Source: Streptomyces griseus subsp. griseus
GTDB taxonomy: Bacteria; Actinomycetota; Actinomycetes; Streptomycetales; Streptomycetaceae
Length of the DNA stretch: 64,000 nt
Direction: 5' to 3'
NCBI RefSeq assembly: GCF_000720255.1
Contig: NZ_JOJE01000002.1
Coordinates: forward strand, 124,001 to 188,000
Of the stretch, positions 38,012-46,908 are shown in pieces; position 1 is the first letter of the stretch; each line of letters starts with the position of its first letter. Below the pieces are notes generated by a model. It saw only the letters and a list, made by a program, of their open reading frames with translations, was not told the DNA's origin and did not search any database. The translations under genes and the position numbers were made by a program.

Positions 38012-39145
38012 TCAGCGTCCCTTCGGCAGGCCCAGGACCCGTTCGGCCACGATGTTGTGCTGGATCTGCGAGGTGCCGGCCGCGATGGTGTACGACAGCG
38101 AGGACAGCCGGTCGAGCACCCAGGGCCGGTCGAGATCGAGGGCCGCGTCGCCGAGGACGGCGGCGGCCGTGTCGTAGAGGTCCTGCCGGGCGTGCGAGTA
38201 CCTCAGTTTGAAGACCGACCCCCCGGCGCCGGGCACCCCGCCCGACGCCTCCGCCTCGCTCACGTTCCACTGGGTGAGCCGCCACAGCGCTCGGAACTCG
38301 GCGTTCAGTCTGCCCAGGCGGCGTCTGAGCGCGGGATCGTCCCAGCGGCCGTTCCGGCGTGCCTCCCGCGCGAGTTCGCCGAGGACGCGCCGGCAGGCCA
38401 CCACCTCGCCGACGAACGCCGTGCCGCGCTCGAAGGACAGCGTCACCATCGTCACGCGCCAGCCGTCGTTCTCCTCGCCCACCCGGTTGGCGACCGGCAC
38501 CCGCACCTCGTCGAGGAACACCTCCGCGAACTCGGCCGACCCGGCGAGGGTGCGCAGCGGCCGCACGGTGACGCCGGGCGTGTGCATGGGCATCGCCAGC
38601 CAGGTGATGCCCCGGTGCTTCGGCGCCTCCGGGTCGGTGCGCACCAGCAGTTCGCACCAGTCGGCGACCTCCGCGTGCGAGGTCCAGATCTTGGCGCCGC
38701 TCACCACGTAGTGGTCGCCGTCGCGCCACGCGCGCGTGCGCAGCGCCGCGAGGTCGGACCCTGCCTCCGGTTCGCTGAAGCCCTGGCACCAGACCTCCTC
38801 GCCGCGCAGGATCGGCGCCAGCCAGCGCGCCCGTTGACCGGGGTTCCCCTCGGCGGCGATGGTGGGCCCCGCGTGCAGCAGTCCGACGAAGTTGGCACCC
38901 ACGTAGGGCGCGCCGGCCTTCTCTGTCTCCTCCAGGAAGATCAGACGGACGCTCGGTGATTCGCCCCAGTGCACGTCGGCGTACCCCGCGTCGTACAGCA
39001 TCCGCTGCCAGCCGAGGTCGTAGGCCCTGCGTGCCGGCCAGTCGTCGGGGGAGGGCTTGGGCGGCAGTGCCGGCAGCACCTTGCCGAGCCACTCCCGCAG
39101 CCGGGCTCGGAACTCCTCCTCCTCGGGCGTGCAGGAGAGGTCCAT
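38012..39145 (-). CDS. Acyl-CoA dehydrogenase, large (alpha-type) subunit
   Basis: 377 aa. CQGFSEPEAGSDLAALRT near 122 and GAKIWTSHAEVADW near 145 are the FAD/substrate blocks. The catalytic YEGT of MCAD is IAAGTSQIQ, so the usual glutamate is missing. It ends HNIVAERVLGLPKGR. ATG 39145 overlaps the amidohydrolase stop (TGATG). Confidence 0.87.
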   Translation of the reverse strand: MDLSCTPEEEEFRARLREWLGKVLPALPPKPSPDDWPARRAYDLGWQRMLYDAGYADVHWGESPSVRLIFLEETEKAGAPYVGANFVGLLHAGPTIAAEGNPGQRARWLAPILRGEEVWCQGFSEPEAGSDLAALRTRAWRDGDHYVVSGAKIWTSHAEVADWCELLVRTDPEAPKHRGITWLAMPMHTPGVTVRPLRTLAGSAEFAEVFLDEVRVPVANRVGEENDGWRVTMVTLSFERGTAFVGEVVACRRVLGELAREARRNGRWDDPALRRRLGRLNAEFRALWRLTQWNVSEAEASGGVPGAGGSVFKLRYSHARQDLYDTAAAVLGDAALDLDRPWVLDRLSSLSYTIAAGTSQIQHNIVAERVLGLPKGR

Positions 39146-40338
39146 CACCTGTCGAGGTCCAGGTCCAGCATGCGGATCGCGTTGCCCCGCATCAGCTTGT
39201 GGACCGTCTCGTCGTCGAGGCCCTTCACATGGTCGAGGGCGACCTCCTTGGTGTGCGGGAAGGTCGAGTCGACGTGCGGGTAGTCGGTCTCGAAGGTGGC
39301 GTTGTCGCGGCCGACGACGTCCAGTGAGGCGATGCCGTGCTTGTCGCGGAAGAAGCAGCAGAAGATCTGCCGGTAGTAGTACGTCGACGGCGGCTCGGGG
39401 ATCGTGTCGCGCACCCCGCCCCAGGCCCGGTGCTCCTCCCAGACGTCGTCGGCGCGCTCCAGGGCGTACGGGATCCAGCCCATCTGGCCCTCGGAGTAGG
39501 CGAGTTTCAGCCGCGGATGCTTGACCAGGACCCCGCTGAAGAGGAAGTCCATCATCGAGGCCATCGCGTTGTTGAAGCTGAGGGAGGCCTGGACGGCGGG
39601 CGGGGCGTCCGGGGAGGCGGCGGGCATCTGCGAGCTGCTGCCGATGTGCATGTTGACGACCGTCCCGGTGTCCTGGCACGCCGCGAAGAACGGGTCCCAG
39701 TAGCCGGAGTGGATGGACGGCAGGCCGAGGTGGGTGGGGATCTCGGAGAACGTCACCGCGCGCACACCGCGAGCGGCGTTGCGGTGGATCTCGGCGACCG
39801 CGAGGTCGATGTCCCACAGCGGGATCAGGCACAGCGGGATGAGGCGGCCGCCGCTGTCGCCGCACCACTCCTCCACCATCCAGTCGTTGTAGGCGCGCAC
39901 ACACGCGACCGCCACCTCTTTGTCCCGCGCCTCGGCGAAGGTCTGCCCGCAGAAGCGCGGGAAGGTCGGGAAGCAGAGGCTGGCCTCGACGTGGTTGAGG
40001 TCCATGTCCTTCAGCCGCTCGACGGGGTCCCAGCAACCGCGCCGCATCTCGGCGCGCGTGATGCCCTCCAGGGTCATCTCGTCGCGGTCGAAGCCGACGG
40101 CGGCGATGTTGCGCTTGTACGGGAACTGGAGGTCCTCGTAGATCCACCAGTCGGTGGGCGGTCCTTCCGGGTCCATGGTGATCCGGTACTTGCCGCCGAT
40201 ATAGGCGAGTTCGCCGATACCGGCGGTGAGGGGCTTGGGGCCGCGGTCGCGGTACTTGGCCGGCAGCCAGGTCTCGAAGAGGTGCGCGGGCTCGATCACG
40301 TGGTCGTCGACGCTGATGATGCGGGGCAGTTCCGTCAT
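39145..40338 (-). CDS. Amidohydrolase-2 family protein
   Basis: 397 aa TIM barrel. SVDDHVIEP near 9 carries the D-x-H metal pair, NMHIG near 235 and FETDYPHVDSTFPH near 365 hold further ligands. Such enzymes hydrolyse or decarboxylate ring acids; homologues often sit in steroid- or terpenoid-acid gene sets. First gene behind operator G1, with two dehydrogenase subunits following. Confidence 0.86.
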   Translation of the reverse strand: MTELPRIISVDDHVIEPAHLFETWLPAKYRDRGPKPLTAGIGELAYIGGKYRITMDPEGPPTDWWIYEDLQFPYKRNIAAVGFDRDEMTLEGITRAEMRRGCWDPVERLKDMDLNHVEASLCFPTFPRFCGQTFAEARDKEVAVACVRAYNDWMVEEWCGDSGGRLIPLCLIPLWDIDLAVAEIHRNAARGVRAVTFSEIPTHLGLPSIHSGYWDPFFAACQDTGTVVNMHIGSSSQMPAASPDAPPAVQASLSFNNAMASMMDFLFSGVLVKHPRLKLAYSEGQMGWIPYALERADDVWEEHRAWGGVRDTIPEPPSTYYYRQIFCCFFRDKHGIASLDVVGRDNATFETDYPHVDSTFPHTKEVALDHVKGLDDETVHKLMRGNAIRMLDLDLDR

Positions 40339-40365
40339 GGGTCCCCTCCGCCGGACGGTACTTAT

Positions 40366-40380
40366 CTGATGGAGTGTCAG
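40366..40380. promoter_or_regulatory. Regulon operator G1
   Basis: CTGATGGAGTGTCAG, 9 of 10 fixed positions, inside ATCTGAT/GTCAGAT arms; 28 bp from the amidohydrolase start. Confidence 0.72.
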
Positions 40381-40392
40381 ATAGCATCGCAT

Positions 40393-40407
40393 CTGACGAT
40401 CCGTCAG
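40393..40407. promoter_or_regulatory. Regulon operator G2
   Basis: CTGACGATCCGTCAG, exact. Its centre is 27 bp from that of G1, the same spacing as at site A. Confidence 0.78.
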
Positions 40408-40435
40408 CCAAGGCTTCGGCCAAGGAGGGGCATCC

Positions 40436-41953
40436 GTGACCGAGACCCCGCACTCGCTGAGTTCCTCCCGCACGCTGTGGGAGCTGCTCGACCGTCGCGC
40501 CGACCTGGCCCCCGACCGCCCGCTCTTCCTCCAGGAGCACCGCACGCTCACCTTCGGCGCACTGCGCGCGCGTGCCGAGCGCGTCGCGGCCGGGCTGTAC
40601 GACATGGGCGTACGCCCCGGCACGGTCGTGGCCTGGCAGCTGCCCACCCGCGTCGAGACGGCCGTCCTGTCCTTCGCCCTGGCCCGCCTGGGCGCCGTAC
40701 AGACCCCGGTCATCCCCTTCTACCGGGACCGGGAGGTCGGCTTCGCGCTGCGGGAGTCGAAGGCGGAGTTCTTCGCGGTGCCGGGCGTCTGGCGGGGATT
40801 CGATCACACGGAGATGGCGCGTCGGCTGGGCGCGAAGGGCGTCTTCGAGGCGTACGACGGGCTCCCGGAGGGCGACCCGGCCGTACTGCCCGCCCCGCCC
40901 ACCGACGGCACCGCCGTCCGCTGGATCTACTGGACCTCCGGCACCACCTCCGACCCCAAGGGCGTGCTGCACACGGACCGTTCGCTCATCGCGGGCGGTT
41001 CCTGCCTCGCCCACGCGCTGCGCCCCACGGCCGCCGACGTCGGCTCGATCGCCTTCCCCTACGCCCACATCGGCGGCCCCGACTACACGGTGATGCTGCT
41101 GCTGTACGGCTTCCCCGCGGTGCTGTTCGAGCAGTTCGCGCTGCCGGACGCGCTGGAGGAGTACCGCGAGCACGGGGTGACGATGGCGGGCGGGTCCACG
41201 GCGTTCTACTCGATGTTCCTCGCCGAGCAGCGCGGACAGCCGGGCGACCCGGTGATTCCTACCCTGCGGCTGCTCGCCGGCGGCGGGGCGCCCAAGCCGC
41301 CGGAGCTGTACCACGCCGTCGTACGGGAGATGGGGGTGCGGCTCACCCACGGCTACGGCATGACGGAGGTGCCGATGATCACGATGGGGGCGCCGGACGA
41401 CACCCCGGAGGAGCTGGCGACGACGGAGGGACGGCCGCCGGAGGGGATGGAGGTACGGATCGTCGACGGGGAAGTACGACTGCGCGGGGAGGCCGTCTGC
41501 CGGGGCTATCTGGACCCGGCGCAGACCGCGGAGGCGTTCGACGCGGACGGCTTCCTGCGCACCGGCGACCTGGGGCACCTCACGTCCAGCGGGCATCTGG
41601 TGCTGACGGGACGCCTGAAGGACGTGATCATCCGCAAGGGTGAGAACGTCTCCGCGAAGGAGATAGAGGACCTGCTGCACGCGCATCCGGCGGTCGGGGA
41701 CGTAGCCGTGATCGGACTGCCGGACGCGGAGCGCGGGGAGCGGGTGTGCGCGGTGGTGGAGCAGCCGCCGGGGGCCGAGGTGCTGACCCTGGCGGCGGTG
41801 ACGTCGTACCTGCGGGCGGAAGGGCTGTCGACGCACAAGCTGCCGGAACGGCTGGAGGTGGTGGACGCCCTTCCCCGCAACGAGACCTTGCGCAAGGTGC
41901 TCAAGTACAAGCTGCGCGAACGCTATGCGGGGACCGCTATTCGGGAACGGTGA
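40436..41953 (+). CDS. Acyl-CoA/cyclohexanecarboxylate-CoA ligase-like protein
   Basis: 505-aa AMP-forming ligase. P-loop YWTSGTTSDPKGVLHTD near 167, HGYGMTEVPM near 305, GFLRTGDLG near 374. The C-terminal lysine region (NETLRKVLKYKLRERY) has a Leu in place of the usual Gly before Arg-Lys, so the adenylation lysine is retained in a variant context. GTG 40436 follows AAGGAGG. It activates an acid of the pathway. Confidence 0.86.
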   Translation: MTETPHSLSSSRTLWELLDRRADLAPDRPLFLQEHRTLTFGALRARAERVAAGLYDMGVRPGTVVAWQLPTRVETAVLSFALARLGAVQTPVIPFYRDREVGFALRESKAEFFAVPGVWRGFDHTEMARRLGAKGVFEAYDGLPEGDPAVLPAPPTDGTAVRWIYWTSGTTSDPKGVLHTDRSLIAGGSCLAHALRPTAADVGSIAFPYAHIGGPDYTVMLLLYGFPAVLFEQFALPDALEEYREHGVTMAGGSTAFYSMFLAEQRGQPGDPVIPTLRLLAGGGAPKPPELYHAVVREMGVRLTHGYGMTEVPMITMGAPDDTPEELATTEGRPPEGMEVRIVDGEVRLRGEAVCRGYLDPAQTAEAFDADGFLRTGDLGHLTSSGHLVLTGRLKDVIIRKGENVSAKEIEDLLHAHPAVGDVAVIGLPDAERGERVCAVVEQPPGAEVLTLAAVTSYLRAEGLSTHKLPERLEVVDALPRNETLRKVLKYKLRERYAGTAIRER

Positions 41954-42449
41954 AGTAGCGGGCGAACGCCGGGACGATCTCGGCCTCGCCCACCTTGCCG
42001 TCGCCGTCCGCGTCGAGCGCGGCGGCGGCCGTGCGGGCGGCGTCCTCCGGCACGCCCAACAGGGCGAGCACGCGCGCGGTGTCGGCGACCGTGGCCGATC
42101 CGTCGCCGTCGGTGTCCGCGATGTCGAGGGCGGCGTGCAGGAAGGGGCGGGCGATCTCGGCGAACCGCTCGGGGTTGTCGCGCAGGCGCTTGAGCGCGCC
42201 GTTCACGAACTCGTCCCGGTTGATGCGCTGGTCACCGTCCCGGTCCGCTATGCCGGCCATGCCCTGCCAGAACGCCTCCGCTCCGGCGTACAGCGCCTGC
42301 CCCTTGTCGGAGCGGGCCGTGGTGCCGAACTCCACGAGCAGCGCCTTGGCCGCCACGTTGAAGTCCTCGCGGTCGATGTAGCCGTTGCCGTCCTGGTCGA
42401 AGGTGGCGAACCGGTCGGCGATCCTGCGCTCGTACTCGCTGCTGACCAT
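41937..42449 (-). CDS. EF-hand calcium-binding protein (calerythrin-like)
   Basis: 170 aa with four EF-hand positions: DQDGNGYIDREDF near 18, DRDGDQRINRDEF near 68, DTDGDGSATVADT near 112 and DADGDGKVGEAEI near 146. Loops 1, 2 and 4 have the full ligand set; loop 3 has Thr at position 12. It is a cytosolic calcium sensor or buffer. Its 3' end overlaps the ligase gene by 17 bp. Confidence 0.93.
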   Translation of the reverse strand: MVSSEYERRIADRFATFDQDGNGYIDREDFNVAAKALLVEFGTTARSDKGQALYAGAEAFWQGMAGIADRDGDQRINRDEFVNGALKRLRDNPERFAEIARPFLHAALDIADTDGDGSATVADTARVLALLGVPEDAARTAAAALDADGDGKVGEAEIVPAFARYFTVPE

Positions 42450-42595
42450 GTGTTTTCGGGCCGCCTTACGTCACGTGAGGGTGTTTCTGGCACGGAGCGT
42501 ACGACGTGGTGGGCCGTGGGGGTGCGGGAAACCGGTGCTTGTACCAATACCGGGGACATTCCGCGACAACGGTGTGGCAGTCGCGGGGGCGGTGT

Positions 42596-42976
42596 TCAGG
42601 CCGACAGCGGGCCCGCCTCGTCCTCAACGGCGCCCTCCACGTCGGCATACACGTCGAACAGCCGTCGCACGCCGAGCGCTCCGAGCACACGGTTGACGTG
42701 GGAGCCGTCGACCGCGCCCTGCGCGGGCAGGATCAGGCGCAGGGTGCCCCGACAGGAGCGGATGAGACGGCGGACGGCGATCAGCACGCCGACACCGCTG
42801 GAGTCGCAGAACTGCACCTCGGAGAGGTCGAGGACGAGACTGTGGCGGCCGTCGGCCACTACGTCGTGCACCCGTTGACGCAGCACCGGCGACGTCACCA
42901 GGTCCAGTTCACCGGAGACGTGGAGCACGGCCCACCCGGCCTGCTCCCCGTCGGTCACTTTGAACGCCACCACCAC
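42596..42976 (-). CDS. STAS-domain anti-sigma factor antagonist
   Basis: 126 aa. The STAS fold has the phosphorylatable serine in CDSSGVGVL near 57-65 and SGELDLVTSPVLRQRV near 20. Such proteins bind a HATPase anti-sigma factor when unphosphorylated. GTG 42976. It lies divergent from a sigma factor 355 bp away. Confidence 0.9.
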   Translation of the reverse strand: MVVAFKVTDGEQAGWAVLHVSGELDLVTSPVLRQRVHDVVADGRHSLVLDLSEVQFCDSSGVGVLIAVRRLIRSCRGTLRLILPAQGAVDGSHVNRVLGALGVRRLFDVYADVEGAVEDEAGPLSA

Positions 42977-43141
42977 GCCCTTCGCTCGCTGATCTCATCC
43001 CGGAAAAACCGGAAAACGGAAGCCGCTCCTACGCTTCCTTGCTGCGCGGCTGCCCAGCGGCCGTTCCCTGAAACACAGCGCGAGAAACGGTAATCGAACA
43101 AAAGAGGCTGGTTTCAGTCGTATTCGATCCTGTTCGATCAG

Positions 43142-43166
43142 GCTTGAGCGGGGAAACGACGGGTAG
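43142..43166 (+). promoter_or_regulatory. Possible sigma-B-type promoter
   Basis: GCTT-N15-GGGTAG agrees with the Streptomyces stress-sigma pattern GNNT-N14-16-GGGTAY except for the last base. It points to the sigma-factor gene 165 bp on. The rest of the 42977-43331 gap holds no gene; TTCGATC occurs twice near 43122-43137. Confidence 0.3.
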
Positions 43167-43331
43167 GCGGGCCCGGAAGTACGCCCGGCGCACCCCGGAG
43201 CCCCTCTACCACCTGGAACGGGCTGGGGGGCGCACATTGCCACAAAGGGGCGTGCGTTCCCGTGCATGCCGACTACATTCGGGATGACGAAGGACGCAGG
43301 CTGGACGCGAGCGCACGGGTGAGGGGGCCGC

Positions 43332-43913
43332 ATGGCGACGCAGGACGCACCGTCCCGCTGGGACCGCAAGATGCAGCAGCGGCTCACCCGCGGGGAGGCG
43401 GCCGCCCTCGGTGAGCTGTACGACCGGTTCGCCTCGCTCGTACACGGCCTCGCCCACCGCGTGCTGGAGGACGAACGGGCGGCCGACCGCATCACCCGTG
43501 AGGTCTTCACCCACGTCTGGGAGCACCCGGACGCCTACGACCCGCACAAGGGGCCCCTGCGCACCTGGGTCGCCGCGCTCACCAGCCGTCTCGCCGTACA
43601 GCGGCTGCGTGCCCTGGAGACGGCCGCTCTCGCCCAGGACGGCGAGGGTTCCACGGAGGACCTGGAACACAAGGTGCGGCACGCCTCGGTCGCCGCCCGC
43701 GCCGACTACATCGTGCACGCCATGCCCACTCCGCTGCGGGCCGCCCTCGAACTCGCCTACTTCCAGCGCCGCGACTACCGCCAGACCGCGGCGGACCTCG
43801 GCGTCACCGAGGACGAGGCCCGCCGCCGCCTCCGCCTCGGCCTCCAACTTCTGGCCACCGCCCACGACACCGACACACCGGGCGCCCCGCCGGGATACGG
43901 CGGTGCGGCATGA
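43332..43913 (+). CDS. Sigma-70 family (ECF-like) sigma factor
   Basis: 193 aa. Region 2 (LGELYDRFASLVHGLAHRVL ... EVFTHVWEHPDAYDP) lies in 27-78 and region 4 (TPLRAALELAYFQRRDYRQTAADLGVTEDEARRRLRLGL) in 138-176. The -10 contact region is somewhat degenerate. It overlaps the next gene by ATGA, which encodes its likely zinc-finger regulator. Confidence 0.88.
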   Translation: MATQDAPSRWDRKMQQRLTRGEAAALGELYDRFASLVHGLAHRVLEDERAADRITREVFTHVWEHPDAYDPHKGPLRTWVAALTSRLAVQRLRALETAALAQDGEGSTEDLEHKVRHASVAARADYIVHAMPTPLRAALELAYFQRRDYRQTAADLGVTEDEARRRLRLGLQLLATAHDTDTPGAPPGYGGAA

Positions 43914-45232
43914 GGAGCGCCGGGTCGCCGGACGACGCCGCCCAGCACGCGGACCCCGAGGTGCACGCCGTGGCGGGCCTCCCGGGGTCGGCCGCGCCGG
44001 GGCAGAACATGGCGGATGACTCTTACGGCATGGCCGAGTCCGGCGGCATGGACGAGCCGGTGCCTCGGGTTTCCGTGGAGGACAGTTTGGTGGCGCCGGC
44101 CGGGTGGGAGCCGGCGCCCGTGTTCGAGCACCGGGTGCTCAAGTCGTTGCTCGGGGCGTGGGCGCTGGCGGCGTGCTCGGCGGAGGAGGCCCTGGCCGTC
44201 GAGGAGCACCTCGGCGGTTGCGGGGCCTGCGCGGACGAGGCGCGGCGGCTGCGTGAGGCGGTCGGCCTGCTGCAGCGCCCGGAGAGCCTCGACCTCGACC
44301 CCGGCCTGCGCACCCGCGTCCTCGCCGGCTGCCTCGACCGCCGCCCGCCCCGCATCGCGGTCCCGGAGTGGGCGACCTCGTACGACGCCGAGACCGCCCG
44401 ACTCGACGCCCTGCTCCAGGACTTCGGCGACGCCGAGTGGCACGCCCCCGTACGCCTGCGCTGGTTCGAGCGGGACACCACGGCGACCCGTCGTACGACC
44501 GTCGCGGGAGTCATCGCCCACCTGCTGGCCGTCGACGGGCTGGTCGCCGTCGCCCTCGGCCTCTCCGACCCCCTCGGCGATGTCACCGACGGCGCGGACG
44601 CCACCCCCGCGGGCCGCACCGAGGCCTACTGGCGCGCCGCGCACTTCCCGCCGACCCGCTCCGTACGGACGCCGTGGCGCAAACAGGGCCGCGACATCGT
44701 CCGCACGGCGTCGTTCACCGGCTGCGGCTCCGGCGACCGCAGGGTGCCGTACGGCGACTTCGAGCTGCGCCTGCGCGACGCCCTGCTGGACCGGGCCTTC
44801 GAGTGCTGGGTGCACGCCGAGGACATCGCGGGGGCGGTGGACTACCCGTACACCCCGCCCTCGCCCCGCCATCTGAACGCGATGATCAAACTGGCGGTAC
44901 GGATGCTGCCGCACACCCTCGCCGCCCGCCGCCGCGCCGGGCTGGCCTCCGCCGTCCCGCACCGGCACCTGGTCCCGGCCGGCGAGCCCGGCCGCAGCCT
45001 CCGTCTGGAGATCGAGGGAAACGGCGGCGGCGAGTGGCTGATCCCCCTGGACTCACCGGCCGCCCTCGGCTCCGCCCAGCACGAGGTCGCGCACGTCGCC
45101 CTCGACGGCGCCGAGTTCTGCCGCCTGGCCGCGGGACATGTGTCTCCCGCCGAGGCCGCGGCCGGTCAGGTCGGCGACCGCGAGGCCATCAAGGACGTAC
45201 TGTTCGCGGCGGCGTCGCTGAGCCGGATGTAG
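43910..45232 (+). CDS. Zinc-finger anti-sigma-like protein fused to an MDMPI domain
   Basis: 440 aa. HLGGCGACADE near 102 is the zf-HC2 zinc motif (H-x3-C-x2-C) of ZAS anti-sigma factors. Residues 165-440 form a mycothiol-dependent maleylpyruvate-isomerase-like DinB fold (DALLQDFGDAEWHAP, GVIAHLLAVDGLVAVALG). The coupling to the sigma gene suggests it binds that sigma factor. The metal-thiol fold may sense redox or mycothiol. No membrane segment is seen. Confidence 0.85.
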   Translation: MRSAGSPDDAAQHADPEVHAVAGLPGSAAPGQNMADDSYGMAESGGMDEPVPRVSVEDSLVAPAGWEPAPVFEHRVLKSLLGAWALAACSAEEALAVEEHLGGCGACADEARRLREAVGLLQRPESLDLDPGLRTRVLAGCLDRRPPRIAVPEWATSYDAETARLDALLQDFGDAEWHAPVRLRWFERDTTATRRTTVAGVIAHLLAVDGLVAVALGLSDPLGDVTDGADATPAGRTEAYWRAAHFPPTRSVRTPWRKQGRDIVRTASFTGCGSGDRRVPYGDFELRLRDALLDRAFECWVHAEDIAGAVDYPYTPPSPRHLNAMIKLAVRMLPHTLAARRRAGLASAVPHRHLVPAGEPGRSLRLEIEGNGGGEWLIPLDSPAALGSAQHEVAHVALDGAEFCRLAAGHVSPAEAAAGQVGDREAIKDVLFAAASLSRM

Positions 45233-45325
45233 GGCTGGGTTGCGGCCTCGCGGGCGACCGGGGGTGAGTGGGGGCCGGTCACCACGACGCCACCGCACCC
45301 GCCCGGCGGCAGAAGTCCCGAGCCG

Positions 45326-46207
45326 CTAGGCGAACACGACCGTCCGGCGCCCGTTCAGCAGGATGCGCCGCTCCGCGTGCCACTTCACGGCCCGCGCCAG
45401 CGCCTGGCACTCCACGTCCCGCCCGATCGCGACCAATTGGTCCGGGGTGACGTCGTGCCCCACCCGCTCGACCTCCTGCTCGATGATCGGTCCCTCGTCG
45501 AGGTCCGCCGTCACATAGTGCGCGGTCGCCCCGATCAGCTTCACCCCACGCGCGTGCGCCTGGTGGTACGGCTTCGCGCCCTTGAAGCTCGGCAGGAAGG
45601 AGTGGTGGATGTTGATGATCCGCCCGCTGAGCTGCTTGCACAGGTCGTCGGAGAGCACCTGCATGTACCGGGCCAGCACCACCAGCTCGACGTTCTCCGC
45701 GCGCACCAGCTCCAGCAGCTGCGCCTCAGCCTGCGCCTTCGTGTCCTTCGTCACCGGAATGTGATGGAAGGGAAGGTTGTACGACCCCACCAGCTCGGCG
45801 AAGTCCGTATGGTTCGACACCACCGCGGCGATCTCCACCGGCAGCGCCCCGATCCGCGCCCGGAACAGCAGGTCGTTCAGGCAGTGCCCGAACTTGCTGA
45901 CCATCAGCACGATGCGCATCTTCTCGTCGGCCCGGTTGATCTGCCACTCCATGTGGAAGGAGTCACCGATCGCCGCGAAGCTGGCGCGCAGCTTGTCCAC
46001 GGTCACCGGAGCCTCTGCCGAGAAGTGGACGCGCATGAAGAACAGTCCCGTGTCGTGGTCGCCGAACTGCTGGCTGTCCTCGATGTTGCAGCCGGTCATG
46101 AAGAGGTAGCTCGACACGGCGTGCACGATGCCCTGCTTGTCCGGGCAGGAGAGGGTGAGGACGTACTGGTCGGCCGGGGCGGCGGCTCGGGTGGACTGCG
46201 CGTTCAT
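45326..46207 (-). CDS. purU: Formyltetrahydrofolate deformylase (PurU)
   Basis: 293 aa. An N-terminal ACT domain (LTLSCPDKQGIVHAVSSYLF, 17-36) precedes a formyltransferase domain with MVSKFGHCLNDLLFR near 100, NIHHSFLPSFKGAKPYHQA near 217 and TADLDEGPIIEQ near 255 carrying the catalytic His and Asp. It releases formate from 10-formyl-THF to balance one-carbon pools. ATG 46207. Confidence 0.95.
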   Translation of the reverse strand: MNAQSTRAAAPADQYVLTLSCPDKQGIVHAVSSYLFMTGCNIEDSQQFGDHDTGLFFMRVHFSAEAPVTVDKLRASFAAIGDSFHMEWQINRADEKMRIVLMVSKFGHCLNDLLFRARIGALPVEIAAVVSNHTDFAELVGSYNLPFHHIPVTKDTKAQAEAQLLELVRAENVELVVLARYMQVLSDDLCKQLSGRIINIHHSFLPSFKGAKPYHQAHARGVKLIGATAHYVTADLDEGPIIEQEVERVGHDVTPDQLVAIGRDVECQALARAVKWHAERRILLNGRRTVVFA

Positions 46208-46290
46208 GCAGGACAGGGTCCCATATCCCATGACCCTCACCGGAACCCGTCCGCCACGCGGACCGAGCCGGGAAACGGCCTCGACAGGGC

Positions 46291-46791
46291 CTACGCGGAC
46301 CGCGTCATGATGCGCAGCACCTCGAGGGTGCGCGGGGGCGCGTCCGGGTCCTCCCCGTCGGCCGCGGCCATCCGCACATGCGCGTCACGGGCCGCCCGCA
46401 CCGCCTCCGGCCAGGCCTGGTTGTCGACGTACGCGGAGACCGGCGCGTCCGGGCCGACCTGGTGCATGATCCTCAGCACCCGCAGCACGGCGGTGTCGAC
46501 GAGCGCCGCCTCCTGGGAGTCCCGGAAGATCGTGCCGACGTACTTCTCGGCGGACCAGTTGTCCAGCCAGGTGTCCTCGACGAGGCGGTACACGGCGTCG
46601 GTGACGTCCCCGTACCCTTCCAAGCCTGCCAGCCAGACGTCCCGCTGGAACACCGGATCGGAGAGCATGTGCAGCGCGGAGCGGACATTGCTGCGCCATC
46701 GCCACCAGGGCATGTCATTGAGGGGCATGCCGCCCATGGTGAATGAGCGACGCCCGCGACGGGAAGAGTTCTCCGAACCTTGCACGGTCAT
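46291..46791 (-). CDS. SCO4402-family protein
   Basis: 166 aa, conserved in Streptomyces: WWRWRSNVRSALHMLSDPVFQRDVWL near 29 and YVDNQAWPEAVRAARDAHVRMA near 121. No function is known. GAGGGGG lies 12 bases before ATG 46791; internal ATGs at 46737 and 46728 are alternatives. Confidence 0.75.
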   Translation of the reverse strand: MTVQGSENSSRRGRRSFTMGGMPLNDMPWWRWRSNVRSALHMLSDPVFQRDVWLAGLEGYGDVTDAVYRLVEDTWLDNWSAEKYVGTIFRDSQEAALVDTAVLRVLRIMHQVGPDAPVSAYVDNQAWPEAVRAARDAHVRMAAADGEDPDAPPRTLEVLRIMTRSA

Positions 46792-46908
46792 CGATCGTAC
46801 GTTCCCCCTCGTCCGCGGCTGACCGCCCCCTGCAATTCACCTCCGTGTCACCGACCGTTGACCGGAGGTCACTCCCAGGTTAGCGGTGTGCAGGAATCGT
46901 GCGTTTCC

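Noticed and set aside
38012..41836. A 1274-codon open frame on the minus strand
   Set aside because: Only the first part is the real dehydrogenase (38012-39145). The rest is a shadow across amidohydrolase and ligase genes caused by high GC.
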